NCBI GenBank assembly: GCA_003170415.1
Contig: PMZJ01000005.1
Span: 1 to 34,923 of the forward strand
Origin: Phycisphaerales bacterium
Lineage (GTDB): Bacteria; Planctomycetota; Phycisphaerae; Sedimentisphaerales; Anaerobacaceae
Direction of reading: 5' to 3'
Length of the DNA stretch: 34,923 nucleotides
In this document: positions 23,229 through 31,217 of the stretch, piece after piece
Position numbering within the stretch: the first letter of the stretch is position 1
How the letters are laid out: each line of letters starts with the position of its first letter
Notes under the pieces: model-generated
What the model was told of the DNA's origin: nothing
The model's database searches: none
What the model saw: the letters and a program-made list of their open reading frames with translations, nothing else
Translations under genes and position numbers: made by a program

Positions 23229-23248
23229 GTGAGTTTTATCGTGTGTGT

Positions 23249-23287
23249 TTAACCGGCTTGTCGGGAACGTTCGACAAGCCGGTTTTT
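23249..23287 (+). terminator. Rho-independent terminator of csrA
   Basis: Perfect 13-bp stem AACCGGCTTGTCG (23249-23261) / CGACAAGCCGGTT (23270-23282) with an 8-nt loop and a run of seven T (23281-23287). Confidence 0.92.
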
Positions 23288-23383
23288 TTATGCGCCGGTT
23301 TTGCCTTGAGGGTGCGATTGTTGTTATACAGTTTTACGCCAAATGCTCAAGCCGTCTTATCAGAAACAACCAACAAACATCCG

Positions 23384-24010
23384 TCACTTGGTTTCCGTTT
23401 CTTTTTTAAGAGAGTTATCGTTTATATCCCGCCCTCTTGAATAAGGTACTTTCCGGAAGCGGGAAGAATTCGGCTCTGTGGTAAAAGGTACCCTTTCTCC
23501 CGACGGAGTTCCTATCCACTTAGTAGGTGGCCAGTTGGGGTCTGCTTTTGCTAAATCCTCAAATAATCCCCAGCCCCTGAAAATACTCAGCAATTCCGGG
23601 GATTCCCACCAGTATCCATAAGCTGATTCGTTATCCCAGAAAATTCGTATGGTATATCTCAATTTTTTTGTCTCAAAAACAAAAAGGCCGCTGTTTCCAT
23701 TTTTGCTATTTCGCTTTTTGGTAGTTCGTTCTATATCATAATCTGTGTAGTTTGCGTCCCTAATACACATTTTTATTACTTCGGCTTTTTTAAGGTCATT
23801 GATAGGAAACTCGTAATAATAGTGTGCAAACGACCTTCTGTTTGGATCTGATTTGAAAGGCACACAGACAATATATGCTTTTACAAATTCAGAAGAATCG
23901 AATTTTGAAAAATTATCCTTAGTTACTTCTACCTCTGGTTTTCTGCTTGAACATCCATATATCCAGATGATAAGCAGGATATTAAAAGAAATTAGTAATA
24001 ACTTTTTCAT
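23384..24010 (-). CDS. Predicted lipoprotein, unknown function
   Basis: 208 residues. A signal sequence MKKLLLISFNILLIIWIYGC with a lipobox (IYGC, Cys20) predicts export and lipidation. The mature part is hydrophilic, with aromatic-rich stretches (AHYYYEFP, YGYWWESPELL) and a charged C-terminal tail. No family recognised. Strong AAAGGAG before ATG 24010, 14 bp after the preceding gene, so the two are likely co-transcribed. A shared role at the cell surface is possible. It converges on csrA. Confidence 0.75.
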   Translation of the reverse strand: MKKLLLISFNILLIIWIYGCSSRKPEVEVTKDNFSKFDSSEFVKAYIVCVPFKSDPNRRSFAHYYYEFPINDLKKAEVIKMCIRDANYTDYDIERTTKKRNSKNGNSGLFVFETKKLRYTIRIFWDNESAYGYWWESPELLSIFRGWGLFEDLAKADPNWPPTKWIGTPSGERVPFTTEPNSSRFRKVPYSRGRDINDNSLKKETETK

Positions 24011-24024
24011 TTGCCTATTCTCCT

Positions 24025-24909
24025 TTACGGATTTGGGGTCAAATAAACATTAAATAAGGGGCTTGCACCTCTTATCCGATGATAATGAAGTACACTCCAA
24101 TTTGTTGTCTTATTTATTGTGTCAGAGTATGCATCGTATGCACTTTCTCCGTCTCCCAAAAAACGCCAGAAATTGTTAAAAAAGTTGGTATAGTAAGGAT
24201 CTATGACCCCTTCTATTATCGCGTCACCTGAACCTAGCATCATTTGGTTTTCGGTATAAACGTTAAGCGCAAAACACATATCGCTGTATGGATAATCAAA
24301 GCTTGAGTTCAAGTTGTTTCTTAACTCGTATTGATAAATGTCATCGCGATAAGTTACTACCCAATTAGCCGCCTCAGTTGCTACATTACGAAGGGCATAG
24401 CAACTTTCAAGAACCACTATCCTCAGCCGGTCGGAGGTAAACGGAAGTAAGGCAAGACAAGGAGCTTTTTCGAGTGCACTCGACAATTGCACATAATTTC
24501 CCGGGACGGGCCGCCCATTTTCAGTCCACATACGGGAGTTATGAGCGGGCCAAATTCCATCGTTAAATTGTATAATCGTTCTCGGTACACGAAACCCATA
24601 AAATCCCGAAAGATAGTTACCGTGAGCAAAAATATGAGCATATCTTATGTTTGGATATTTCTTGCAGACCTTTTGCAACATATCATACGTAACTTGGCTA
24701 TTTGTGCCATATCCCAAGAGTGTTATAGGCACTATACCTTTTCTTTGCATCATTCTTGCAGCAAACCGGCAAGTGCCCGTGTCTTGTTCGCTGCCTCCTT
24801 GTTTCATTCCGCTCTCAAGCATACATATCACTAATCCTGCTGTTCTATAATCCGGTGGGCCGTCGAGGGCTAATGCGGGGGTCTCGCCGGATGACGAACC
24901 ACCAGACAT
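24025..24909 (-). CDS. Possible clan CD (caspase/gingipain-fold) hydrolase-like protein, perhaps 5'-truncated
   Basis: 294 residues from ATG 24909 (the longer frame starts at TTG). Two hydrophobic strands end in the hallmark pair of clan CD peptidases and CHAT domains: IRYAHIFAHGN (His-Gly) and, about 80 residues on, LRIVVLESCYAL (Glu-Ser-Cys). The rest has DPYYTNFFNNFWRFLGDGESAYDAY, typical of a domain after the catalytic Cys. There is no signal peptide. The Gly/Ser-rich head SGGSSSGETP looks like an interdomain linker, and the SD is poor. The gene may be the 3' remnant of a larger exported protein, or may overlap the HTH gene by 65 bp. Function is inferred from two motifs only. Confidence 0.55.
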   Translation of the reverse strand: MSGGSSSGETPALALDGPPDYRTAGLVICMLESGMKQGGSEQDTGTCRFAARMMQRKGIVPITLLGYGTNSQVTYDMLQKVCKKYPNIRYAHIFAHGNYLSGFYGFRVPRTIIQFNDGIWPAHNSRMWTENGRPVPGNYVQLSSALEKAPCLALLPFTSDRLRIVVLESCYALRNVATEAANWVVTYRDDIYQYELRNNLNSSFDYPYSDMCFALNVYTENQMMLGSGDAIIEGVIDPYYTNFFNNFWRFLGDGESAYDAYSDTINKTTNWSVLHYHRIRGASPLFNVYLTPNP

Positions 24910-25309
24910 CAATATTATAGGCAAATTCTTTGCAAATGAAATGAAAGATTCGGGTTGATAGGTGTAGCAGATTTTTAGCTACGATTTGATTTTTTGTCTT
25001 ACGGGAGGGATGATTAATCACATTCATACAGGCCTTGCGAGCAATTTCATCTTTTTCGGCGACGGTCAAACTAACCAATTTCATCGCGACCTGGGCTGAA
25101 TAACGAGCGCAAATCAATTCGGATTCGATCTGGGTAAGATTCAGCAGCCGCTTAAACTCTGAGGAGAAAAATTCCTGCGCATGCCACCTGAAATAAGTCC
25201 GCCGAGTGACTTTCCATTTTTCCAAGACCTCCTGCACGGTGAGAGGGCCAGAAAACAAATCCTCAAGAACGCCCTTTTGTTTTTTTGTAAGATATTTTGA
25301 TTTCAGCAT
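24845..25309 (-). CDS. HTH protein resembling phage small terminase subunit
   Basis: 154 residues from ATG 25309, chosen because GAGG lies 6 nt upstream. The longer frame begins at GTG 25348 in repeat-like sequence. LTKKQKGVLEDLFSGPLTVQEVL..WKVTRRTYFRWHAQ is a helix-turn-helix. It is followed by helical ESELICARYSAQVAMKLVSLTVAEKDEIARKACMNVI, a layout I associate with terminase-small-like proteins scattered in planctomycete genomes. The last 20 residues read through sequence that also encodes the head of the next gene. Role is unproven. No large terminase is nearby. Confidence 0.6.
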   Translation of the reverse strand: MLKSKYLTKKQKGVLEDLFSGPLTVQEVLEKWKVTRRTYFRWHAQEFFSSEFKRLLNLTQIESELICARYSAQVAMKLVSLTVAEKDEIARKACMNVINHPSRKTKNQIVAKNLLHLSTRIFHFICKEFAYNIDVWWFVIRRDPRISPRRPTGL

Positions 25310-25694
25310 TGTTTTCCTCGTATTTAGTATTTCGTCCGGCTTCGCCACAGATTACACAGATAGACACTGATTTTTTCACCACGAAGAAAAGAAGAGACAC
25401 GAAGTATTTTTAGACGCAGATTCCGCAGATTAACGCTGGGGACAGTCAGCTTGGTGTACTCAACACGGCCTTTGCTCCAAATACGATTTGTGCGCAAGGC
25501 CCGCGTTTCGTCCACCCTGCCAATTGCATTGTCCTTATAAGCTGACTGCTTCATTAAACCGAATACCTGCTTTCTCCCAATGAATGGGCTGTGAGGAATA
25601 AGAGGTTCCTCTATATATGGCGAGTGTTTGTCATTCCCCCTTAGAGGGAATCTATTTCTATCAGACCCGTTCGACGCGGCCGACAACGAGTCGG
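25310..25694. other. Non-coding, repeat-derived sequence
   Basis: No convincing gene. The stretch 25340-25430 reads like degenerate dispersed repeat (cacagattacacaga, caccacgaagaaaagaagag). 25633-25651 is a weak copy of the ATTCCC/GGGAAT palindrome also present at 2609-2628. Open frames here lack ribosome-binding sites and look spurious. Confidence 0.45.
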
Positions 25695-25792
25695 TGTTGA
25701 CTTGCAGATGAAATGGCATAAAACGTAAACGAGCGGGAATAGCTGTTGACTTGCACATGAAATGGCAGAAAACGTAAACGAGCGGGAATGGC
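25695..25792. repeat. Two tandem 49-bp repeats (left end of candidate element)
   Basis: Copies at 25695-25743 and 25744-25792 differ at only three of 49 positions. Each contains a core TTGCA..TGAAATGGC..AAAACG (25702-25725 and 25751-25774). Inverted, shorter versions of this core lie at 31218-31260, so these may be terminal repeats. Confidence 0.8.
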
Positions 25793-26244
25793 CACAGTTA
25801 GGCGGGAAATCGTGGCAAAATAAGGACTTATGAGAGCAACGGCTGTCAAGTTAGATATTTACAAACATGGCAAAAAACGGCGACTTTTTTTGGCTTTGAC
25901 GAAATATATGGCATAAACAGCCAAAAACGGCATCGGTAAAAACGAACAATTAAAACCGTTTAATTCTGTTTATAACCCCTTCAAACGCGTTTAACTCGCA
26001 TTACAAAAACCCGCAAAAACGCCTTTCAAAATGAGATTCCCAAAAAACACGGCGAAATCCAAAACGAAATTATCAGACGTTCGACCCGCATTATTGCTCT
26101 AAAAATGAGGGCAAAAACGCGAGTTAGGCGATTTTTGAACAAAACCGACGAAATGCGTTTTTAGCGTAAAAATGAGGGTGAGCATAAATCTGCTAAAAAA
26201 TCTGGAAAATCCGTCGTTTTTTTGAAGATTTTATTATGGGACTA
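25793..26244. other. A-rich non-coding flank with repeated AAAACG motifs
   Basis: About 450 bp with many AAAACG/AAAACCG words on the plus strand and a 12-bp direct repeat TAAAAATGAGGG (26100-26111 and 26167-26178). A 28-codon frame at 25830-25916, with AAGGA close upstream, is possible but weak. The bias resembles the flank at 31440-31580. Confidence 0.45.
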
Positions 26245-26757
26245 TCAATACTCGATACGGCCCCCACCTAATCGATGAACAGCCCTTTGTAAGTGGTCTT
26301 TAACTTGACTGAGTTTGCCTTGTCTATCACGAATTATTTCATTGAGCATCTCCGCGTGGAGATGATTTATAGTTTTGCCCCTACTTTCTTTTTCGTGCAA
26401 ATCATTCAATTCTTTAGTCCGGTCCGCTATTTCGGCTCTTAAGTGGTCTATCCATAACCCGCCATCAGCACTATACATACGAAATAAATCAGCATAACTT
26501 TCTCGCCAAGATTCGCCGTCAGGAGACGGCTTTCCGGTAATCAGCCAGTGAAGATTAGCGTTAAAACAAGATGCGATATTTTGAAGAATTTGAATGTCTG
26601 GTGGGCTTTTGCCTGTTTCCAAGTTTGAAACCGAGCTACTGCGCTTATAACCTAATTTTTGAGCAAGCGCATCTTGGCTAAGACCGGCTTTTTCGCGCAA
26701 AAAACGAAGCCGTTCTCCAAAAGCAACATCCCCTAAAATATTTTGCTTAGCAGGCAT
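26245..26757 (-). CDS. XRE-family transcriptional regulator (phage repressor-like)
   Basis: 170 residues from ATG 26757. An N-terminal HTH_XRE (FGERLRFLREKAGLSQDALAQKLGYKRSSSVSNLETGKSPP) is followed by a linker and a helical, possibly coiled-coil C-terminus (ELNDLHEKESRGKT..). There is no LexA-like protease domain, so it is not an SOS-cleaved repressor. The frame extends to a TTG at 26820, overlapping the opposite gene. A TTTACT-16-TATGCT promoter ends 5 nt before ATG 26757, predicting a leaderless mRNA like lambda cI from PRM. It is divergent from the element operon and probably controls it. Confidence 0.8.
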   Translation of the reverse strand: MPAKQNILGDVAFGERLRFLREKAGLSQDALAQKLGYKRSSSVSNLETGKSPPDIQILQNIASCFNANLHWLITGKPSPDGESWRESYADLFRMYSADGGLWIDHLRAEIADRTKELNDLHEKESRGKTINHLHAEMLNEIIRDRQGKLSQVKDHLQRAVHRLGGGRIEY

Positions 26758-26762
26758 AAAAT

Positions 26763-26805
26763 AGCATATTTTGTTATTGACTTTAGTAAACTCAGCCGAT
26801 ATTAT
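26763..26805. promoter_or_regulatory. Back-to-back promoters for repressor and element operon
   Basis: Plus strand: TTGACT (26777-26782), 17-bp spacer and TATTAT (26800-26805), with a predicted start about 2 nt before ATG 26814. Minus strand: TTTACT (26785-26790), 16-bp spacer and TATGCT (26763-26768), starting at about ATG 26757. The -35 regions lie within each other's spacers, an arrangement that lets one bound repressor control both directions. Confidence 0.6.
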
Positions 26806-26813
26806 TCGTTGTG

Positions 26814-27035
26814 ATGACAATTAACGAGAAACCAATTCGCATTGTAAACCGCGAGGCAATTCGGCTCGCAAAACTCAGGGCACAACGCGAAGGCCGAAGC
26901 GCTGCCAACGCAGCAAGCGTTACCATCATCGAAGCACTCAGCCAAAAAAGCCAGGGACTACATATAAGACGTGTCCCTGCAAACCTAAACCAAACCACTC
27001 ACAAAGATAGCAATTCCGATGAGCAAAAGCAATGA
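26814..27035 (+). CDS. Small basic protein, possible DNA-binding (unknown)
   Basis: 73 residues: MTINEKPIRIVNREAIRLAKLRAQREGRSAANAASVTIIEALSQ and a polar tail. A short beta-like strand followed by two amphipathic helices is reminiscent of ribbon-helix-helix/antitoxin proteins, but I cannot assign a family. It is first in the operon. Its ATG lies about 2 nt after the predicted transcription start, so translation may be leaderless. The stop overlaps the next start by ATGA. By position it could be a Cro-like regulator. Confidence 0.6.
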   Translation: MTINEKPIRIVNREAIRLAKLRAQREGRSAANAASVTIIEALSQKSQGLHIRRVPANLNQTTHKDSNSDEQKQ

Positions 27036-27460
27036 GTTTTTTAAAAGCCATAATGAATGTTAGAGACGCCGCCAACCTGCTCGGTTGCACGGAGCGGCAC
27101 ATCGAAGGGCTTTGCTGCAACGGTCGATTACGAGGCGCCAAAAAGAAAGGCGGTCTTTGGGAGATACCTCTTGCGGCGATTCAGGCGTACGAGAGAGAAC
27201 AGCCAGCGAGGTTATTGGTTGATAAACAGTTGCTTTACAGGGTGCGGGATTACCTTCTTATTTACTATCAATTTTGCGGACAGGAGGGCTTGTTAATTGC
27301 CCAAAAGATTCAAGATTTGAAGTTACGGAAAAGGTGCGACCGAAGCGAAATCTCCCGATTGGAGGATAAGCTTCGCGGTATAATAGAGTATCAAGGTCAG
27401 GTTTGGAGTGACTTTAGAAGGATTGAGTCCGAATTGTCTTTGGAAGGAGCGACAAAATGA
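27032..27460 (+). CDS. MerR/excisionase-type helix-turn-helix protein
   Basis: 142 residues. N-terminal MNVRDAANLLGCTERHIEGLCCNGRLRGAKKKGGLWEIPLAAIQAY is a winged HTH of the excisionase/HTH_17 kind (helix, turn, wing with basic loop and the closing W-I-P). A helical C-terminal part follows (LLYRVRDYLLIYYQFCGQEGLLIAQKIQDLKLRKRCDRSEISRLEDK). The start overlaps the upstream stop (ATGA). An internal ATG at 27053 is the alternative. It may direct excision of the element or act as a transcription factor. No integrase is seen nearby. Confidence 0.7.
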   Translation: MSFLKAIMNVRDAANLLGCTERHIEGLCCNGRLRGAKKKGGLWEIPLAAIQAYEREQPARLLVDKQLLYRVRDYLLIYYQFCGQEGLLIAQKIQDLKLRKRCDRSEISRLEDKLRGIIEYQGQVWSDFRRIESELSLEGATK

Positions 27461-27723
27461 GCAGGGACGCAAAGGGGCCGGTAATAATGTCGAAGAAGCG
27501 AATTGCGGATTATGCTTTTCTTCACTTGTGCAACACGGCGGAGGAAGTGGGCGAAATCAAGGACGATATTCAGGAGTTAATTATGCATCCGAGCCGGAAT
27601 CCCAAAAGCGAGCAAAACGAGCAAAGATTAGAGTTTTGCCGCAAACTTGCACGTGAAAAGCTCGAATATGTCTCTCAGGGGTTGCGTGACCTCAGAGAGT
27701 TTGAAAACGCGAACGGTGTTTAA
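27457..27723 (+). CDS. Hypothetical protein of the element operon (88 aa)
   Basis: Largely helical, charged protein (KKRIADYAFLHLCNTAEEVGEIKDDIQELI, REKLEYVSQGLRDLREF) without recognisable motif. ATGA overlap with the preceding gene and GGAG upstream support translation. An internal Met11 (MSKKRIADY) is a possible alternative start. Function unknown. Confidence 0.6.
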   Translation: MSRDAKGPVIMSKKRIADYAFLHLCNTAEEVGEIKDDIQELIMHPSRNPKSEQNEQRLEFCRKLAREKLEYVSQGLRDLREFENANGV

Positions 27724-27766
27724 AAAATAGGAGTATAACGCAGGACGCAAAGAAACGGGGTGTAGT

Positions 27767-28408
27767 ATGAATTCTAAAGGGGCAAAAAAGCAGGCGGAAA
27801 CAGGGGAAAATAGTTTAGGAAAAGATGCACGCTATGAGGTATGCGGTCTGTGTCCCCTCGGCATTGCGGTGAGCAAGGGGCGAAACGAGCAAGAGCAAAT
27901 CGCCCTGGCCAAGAAACTGACCGCCCAGGTCGAAGGAATGGGCAAAGCGGAAACCATTGCTGCGGACTTTGCCGGAGTGGACGATAACACTTTGGGCGAA
28001 TTATCAACGGCGTTAATGAATGAATTGAGCGATTCAATATCAAAGGGGCGAACGCTCGCCGAGCAAGTCGGGTTAATAAAGCAACTCAGGTATCAGGTCG
28101 AAATGGGCGATTCGCCTGAACCGAAAACCAGCGAAAAAGCAAGCGAGACAAAAAGGCAGGACGATTACGCATACGCAGCGGATGATGAAATCTTCATCGA
28201 GCACGCGAGACATTTTTATAGAAACCTTCGGCGGAAGGTCTATCGGAGCTTGTACTTCCTTTGCTCGATAGAGGAAATCGGCCAAGATATTTTCTTCGAG
28301 GATTTTAAGAAGCAGCTATTTGAGATAAAAGAGAGTTGGGCCGAAAATTTCAAACAAGAGTTGGCGGATTCTGGGCCGGACACAATAAAACTCAAAAAAG
28401 CGAGCTAA
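27767..28408 (+). CDS. Hypothetical protein of the element operon (213 aa)
   Basis: The N-terminus has a lone CGLCPLG motif. Residues 40-115 are helical with two similar units, EQEQIALAKKLTAQVEGM and GRTLAEQVGLIKQLRYQVEM, suggesting an internal duplication. A charged linker follows, then a helical C-terminus with aromatic residues (HARHFYRNLRRKVYRSLYFL). I do not recognise a family. By position just before the tape-measure-like gene it is analogous to phage tail-assembly chaperones, but only by position. Confidence 0.6.
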   Translation: MNSKGAKKQAETGENSLGKDARYEVCGLCPLGIAVSKGRNEQEQIALAKKLTAQVEGMGKAETIAADFAGVDDNTLGELSTALMNELSDSISKGRTLAEQVGLIKQLRYQVEMGDSPEPKTSEKASETKRQDDYAYAADDEIFIEHARHFYRNLRRKVYRSLYFLCSIEEIGQDIFFEDFKKQLFEIKESWAENFKQELADSGPDTIKLKKAS

Positions 28409-28429
28409 TATTTTTACGGAGTAATCGAA

Positions 28430-28549
28430 ATGGATTTCGATTTTAAGTCATTGGTTAAAGGAATTCAGATCGGCGAGCGTGATTCGCATAAGAGCCAGGG
28501 CAGGGCCGAGTTGCAGCTTCGGTCCTGTCCTGGCGGAATTTTAGAGTAA
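28430..28549 (+). CDS. Small ORF of 39 residues before the tape-measure-like gene
   Basis: ATG 28430 has GGAG about 9 nt upstream, and the frame ends TAA 28547-28549, two nt before the next ATG. The protein begins MDFDFKSLVKGIQIGERD and ends CPGGILE. The tight fit between neighbours (21 nt gap before, 2 nt after) and the SD suggest a real coupled gene. Function unknown. Confidence 0.5.
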   Translation: MDFDFKSLVKGIQIGERDSHKSQGRAELQLRSCPGGILE

Positions 28550-28551
28550 AT

Positions 28552-30165
28552 ATGGCCAAAGACATAAATATACATGTAAAAACAACAGGCACGCAGCAGA
28601 CAACGACTGAACTGAACCAGGTTGCTCACGCGACCGAGGAAATGGGTGCAAAGACCAGCCGCGCTACCAGTTGGATTGCTGACGGCCTTAAATCCCTTAT
28701 CGGTCCGCTTGGATTTGCCGCGATAGCCACTGCCGCAGCGTCGGCGGCGGGCAAGATAGCGCAATTTTTTGACAACATAAAAACTCGCTGCGATGAAGCG
28801 GTTAATCGTCTTAATGAAGTCCGAAAAGGGTTTCAAGATATTTTTGAGGCGATGAATGCCTTTGACGAAAAGAGCCGCAAACAGATTACGAAGAATACGG
28901 CATCACTATTGAGGGATACGGCTGTTTCGCAGCAGGTCGGATTACCTGTCATAAATGCTTATACCAGGCAATTTCATGGAGCGGTTGAATCCGGCAAAAT
29001 TACGGAGGAGCAATACAATCAAGGGTTAAAAGACATGCTCGGCTATGCCCAGAGGCATGGCAACCCCGAAGGAACAAGCGACCTGATTGCACTTATGGCC
29101 GGTTGGGGTATGAATACACCGGAACAACAAGGCAAATTTCGTCGTGAAATTGGAGCGGTATCTGGTAAGTCCGGACTTTCAGAAGGGGATATAATTGCTG
29201 CTTTAGGTAGAAGCGCACCAACGGTAAAGGCGATGGGTTGGACGCCAGAGCTGACACTCGAAAATATCGGAATTATCGCAGCCGGTGAAATAGGCAAGAA
29301 AAAATTGTCTTTGCCTGCAACAACTATCGAATCGCTCGTTAATCCACAAGTTAAAGATATTGATAAAACGTACGGCATTTCAAAAGAGGCCATGTCGGAC
29401 CCGAGTAAATTATTCGGGGAAGTAACAAGATTAGCGTCACAAAAAAGCCAACAGGAAACCATGTCGATGCTAACGGACATTTATGGAGCCGAACCGGCTG
29501 CTGGCGTATATAAACTTATAGCAGGCCAAAGAAAAGAAATGTCGCTCGCTATCTCCCAGGCCGGTACCCCTGCCGCTGCCGAAGCGGAAAAAAAGGAAGA
29601 AAAGAAATCGGTAAATACTTTCGAGAGGCAACAAGCAAAAACCGAAGCAGTTAAACTTTTAGATGATGAAGATGTATCTGACGAAGAAAAAATCAAAGGC
29701 CAGATTCGCGATATCGGCAATACAGCCAGGAATAAATACAGGCGTCAATCGCCAAAAACGCAATGGTTTAGAGAATTATTGATAATAGGCGACGAAGCAG
29801 AAAAGGAGGATGCGGCCTACAGGAAATGGCGAGAATCCCTCTCGAAAGATGAAGTCAAACGAACAAGGGAAGAGTGGATAAAGAACAGCACAGAGCCGGA
29901 TGTCAAATTAAGGCCTGAGGCATACAAAGACACAGAATCCCCTTTTATTGAAGCTTGGGGCAAAATGCGGCCACGGCAACAATTAGAAGCATTACAGCGT
30001 AATCCCGAAACAACGCCGGGGATTCCGTTATCAAACGCCAGCGAAGCAACCAGTAATATAACAAATGACACAACTAATCATTTTCATTACGAGCATATCA
30101 CGAATTATTATCCCCACCAGGGCGACAACTTGATGGGCGCTCGATTTGGCAGGGATGACGAATGA
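28552..30165 (+). CDS. Phage tail tape-measure-like protein
   Basis: 537 residues. The N-terminus (KDINIHVKTTGTQQTTTELNQVAHATEEM) is a strand plus helix common to tape-measure N-termini. An Ala/Gly-rich hydrophobic segment (IGPLGFAAIATAAASAAG, about 50-67) could cross a membrane. A core (residues 150-330) follows the pattern of tape-measure domains (GLSEGDIIAALGRSAPTVKAMGWTPELTLENIGIIAAGEIG). After it comes a charged helical region, and a His/Asn-rich end (NDTTNHFHYEHITNYYPH). It is short for a tape measure that would set tail length. No tail, capsid or portal genes accompany it. Similarity is by eye. Confidence 0.55.
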   Translation: MAKDINIHVKTTGTQQTTTELNQVAHATEEMGAKTSRATSWIADGLKSLIGPLGFAAIATAAASAAGKIAQFFDNIKTRCDEAVNRLNEVRKGFQDIFEAMNAFDEKSRKQITKNTASLLRDTAVSQQVGLPVINAYTRQFHGAVESGKITEEQYNQGLKDMLGYAQRHGNPEGTSDLIALMAGWGMNTPEQQGKFRREIGAVSGKSGLSEGDIIAALGRSAPTVKAMGWTPELTLENIGIIAAGEIGKKKLSLPATTIESLVNPQVKDIDKTYGISKEAMSDPSKLFGEVTRLASQKSQQETMSMLTDIYGAEPAAGVYKLIAGQRKEMSLAISQAGTPAAAEAEKKEEKKSVNTFERQQAKTEAVKLLDDEDVSDEEKIKGQIRDIGNTARNKYRRQSPKTQWFRELLIIGDEAEKEDAAYRKWRESLSKDEVKRTREEWIKNSTEPDVKLRPEAYKDTESPFIEAWGKMRPRQQLEALQRNPETTPGIPLSNASEATSNITNDTTNHFHYEHITNYYPHQGDNLMGARFGRDDE

Positions 30166-30659
30166 CCGTGAAGAGCAAACAAAAAGAGAGAATATGCCGT
30201 GGCTGCGGGCTGCCAAAGCCCGAAAAAGAATTCATCAAGGGAAGTAGTAGTTGCCTCGAATGCAGAAGACAGTACCACCGTGTTTATAAGCAACTTCGCA
30301 GACAAGGCCGGCCCCGCCAGAAACGTGAGGCCTCTTTGGAAGTCGGAATCGAAACTTGGGGCCAGGTGGCCAACGTAATACGAGAAATGGCTGAATCGCA
30401 ATTTAAAATCAACAAAGAACATGCAGACCTGAATAGGAGAATTGTTCTTCTAAAAAAATACACAGACGAAGTCGTCGAGCCGGAGCTTATTCACCAGATA
30501 AATTTCCGGTCGATGCTGAGGGCATTTTTGAAAAAGACATGCTCAATTAAGCAAGCTACTCTCAAGAGATTCGATTTTGGAGTCCTGCGGTTTCATCGAG
30601 GCAAATTAGATGTGGAATTAGACGCGGCTTACGCGGGGCAAAGGATGGAAAAGCCGTGA
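30162..30659 (+). CDS. Zinc-finger protein of the element operon (165 aa)
   Basis: The N-terminus holds CRGCGLPKPEKEF..SSSCLECRRQYHR, two CxxC pairs 15 residues apart, a zinc ribbon of the type seen in phage HNH/endonuclease VII-like and DNA-binding proteins. A basic segment (KQLRRQGRPRQKR) and a helical middle follow. The HNH catalytic residues are not evident, so nuclease activity is not claimed. ATGA overlap with the upstream gene shows coupling. Confidence 0.65.
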   Translation: MTVKSKQKERICRGCGLPKPEKEFIKGSSSCLECRRQYHRVYKQLRRQGRPRQKREASLEVGIETWGQVANVIREMAESQFKINKEHADLNRRIVLLKKYTDEVVEPELIHQINFRSMLRAFLKKTCSIKQATLKRFDFGVLRFHRGKLDVELDAAYAGQRMEKP

Positions 30660-31126
30660 ATAATCTATCTCTAAAAAATGCCTTTTTAACGATGCTGCAA
30701 GTGCCAGTATCTTTGGGTTTGGCGATTTGTGCTTTCGCAAATCTGCATTTTACATATTGGATGTTGACATTGGAGAATCCGTTATCGCACCCGATGACGG
30801 ACCTGGCGACAAAGCGAGCAAAAATCGAGTATGGTACCGCGAGCGTTGAAAGAGACGAAATCCTCGTTTACGGGGCTTTTAAGGCCCAGTTGTTATTACA
30901 TAACGACGAATTTATAGACGGAATTCGCGTACATTTTGAGGCGAAGCATGCTAATCTAATGGCTGAGGGTAGGCGTCGAGACCCGCACTTGTACGCAGTT
31001 TTGAAGCCAACCCGAAGCGAGAATATAGTGCGAATATGCAGTATATTCAGAGCTTTAACAACAACAGAGCAAGCGAAAATTATTGCTACCGGTTTGGCAG
31101 TAAAACCGTGTAGCAAGAGACCATAA
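30656..31126 (+). CDS. Hypothetical protein, last gene of the element operon (156 aa)
   Basis: Starts at GTG 30656, overlapping the previous stop (GTGA). The N-terminal region contains hydrophobic FLTMLQVPVSLGLAICAFANLHFTYWML (about 10-37), a possible membrane segment. It is followed by a polar part (RDEILVYGAFKAQLLLHNDEFIDGIRVHFEAKHANL). The family is not recognised. A large hairpin follows 18 bp after the stop. Confidence 0.55.
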   Translation: MNNLSLKNAFLTMLQVPVSLGLAICAFANLHFTYWMLTLENPLSHPMTDLATKRAKIEYGTASVERDEILVYGAFKAQLLLHNDEFIDGIRVHFEAKHANLMAEGRRRDPHLYAVLKPTRSENIVRICSIFRALTTTEQAKIIATGLAVKPCSKRP

Positions 31127-31143
31127 TTTTGTTTCATTCACAA

Positions 31144-31190
31144 CCGCTTATTTTGCCCATTTTAAGTTAATATGGGCAAAATAGAAGCGG
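31144..31190. terminator. Large hairpin after the element operon
   Basis: Outer arms CCGCTT (31144-31149) / AAGCGG (31185-31190) and inner arms TTTTGCCCAT (31151-31160) / ATGGGCAAAA (31172-31181) around an 11-nt loop. It lies directly after the last gene of the operon. The T-run is inside the stem, so it may act in either direction. Confidence 0.65.
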
Positions 31191-31217
31191 CTGTTTTCTG
31201 CGATGTGGTCAGAAAAA

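Noticed and set aside
25324..25758. Minus-strand 144-codon frame
   Set aside because: Runs through repeat-like DNA and the 49-bp tandem repeats. It has no SD and no domain-like sequence.
25695..25792. CRISPR array
   Set aside because: Only two adjacent 49-bp copies with no unique spacers between them, and no cas genes. This is a tandem duplication.
28552..30165. Complete prophage
   Set aside because: No capsid, portal, large terminase, tail-tube, lysis or integrase gene is seen within 25.3-31.7 kb. Only the tape-measure-like protein and HTH regulators are phage-like.
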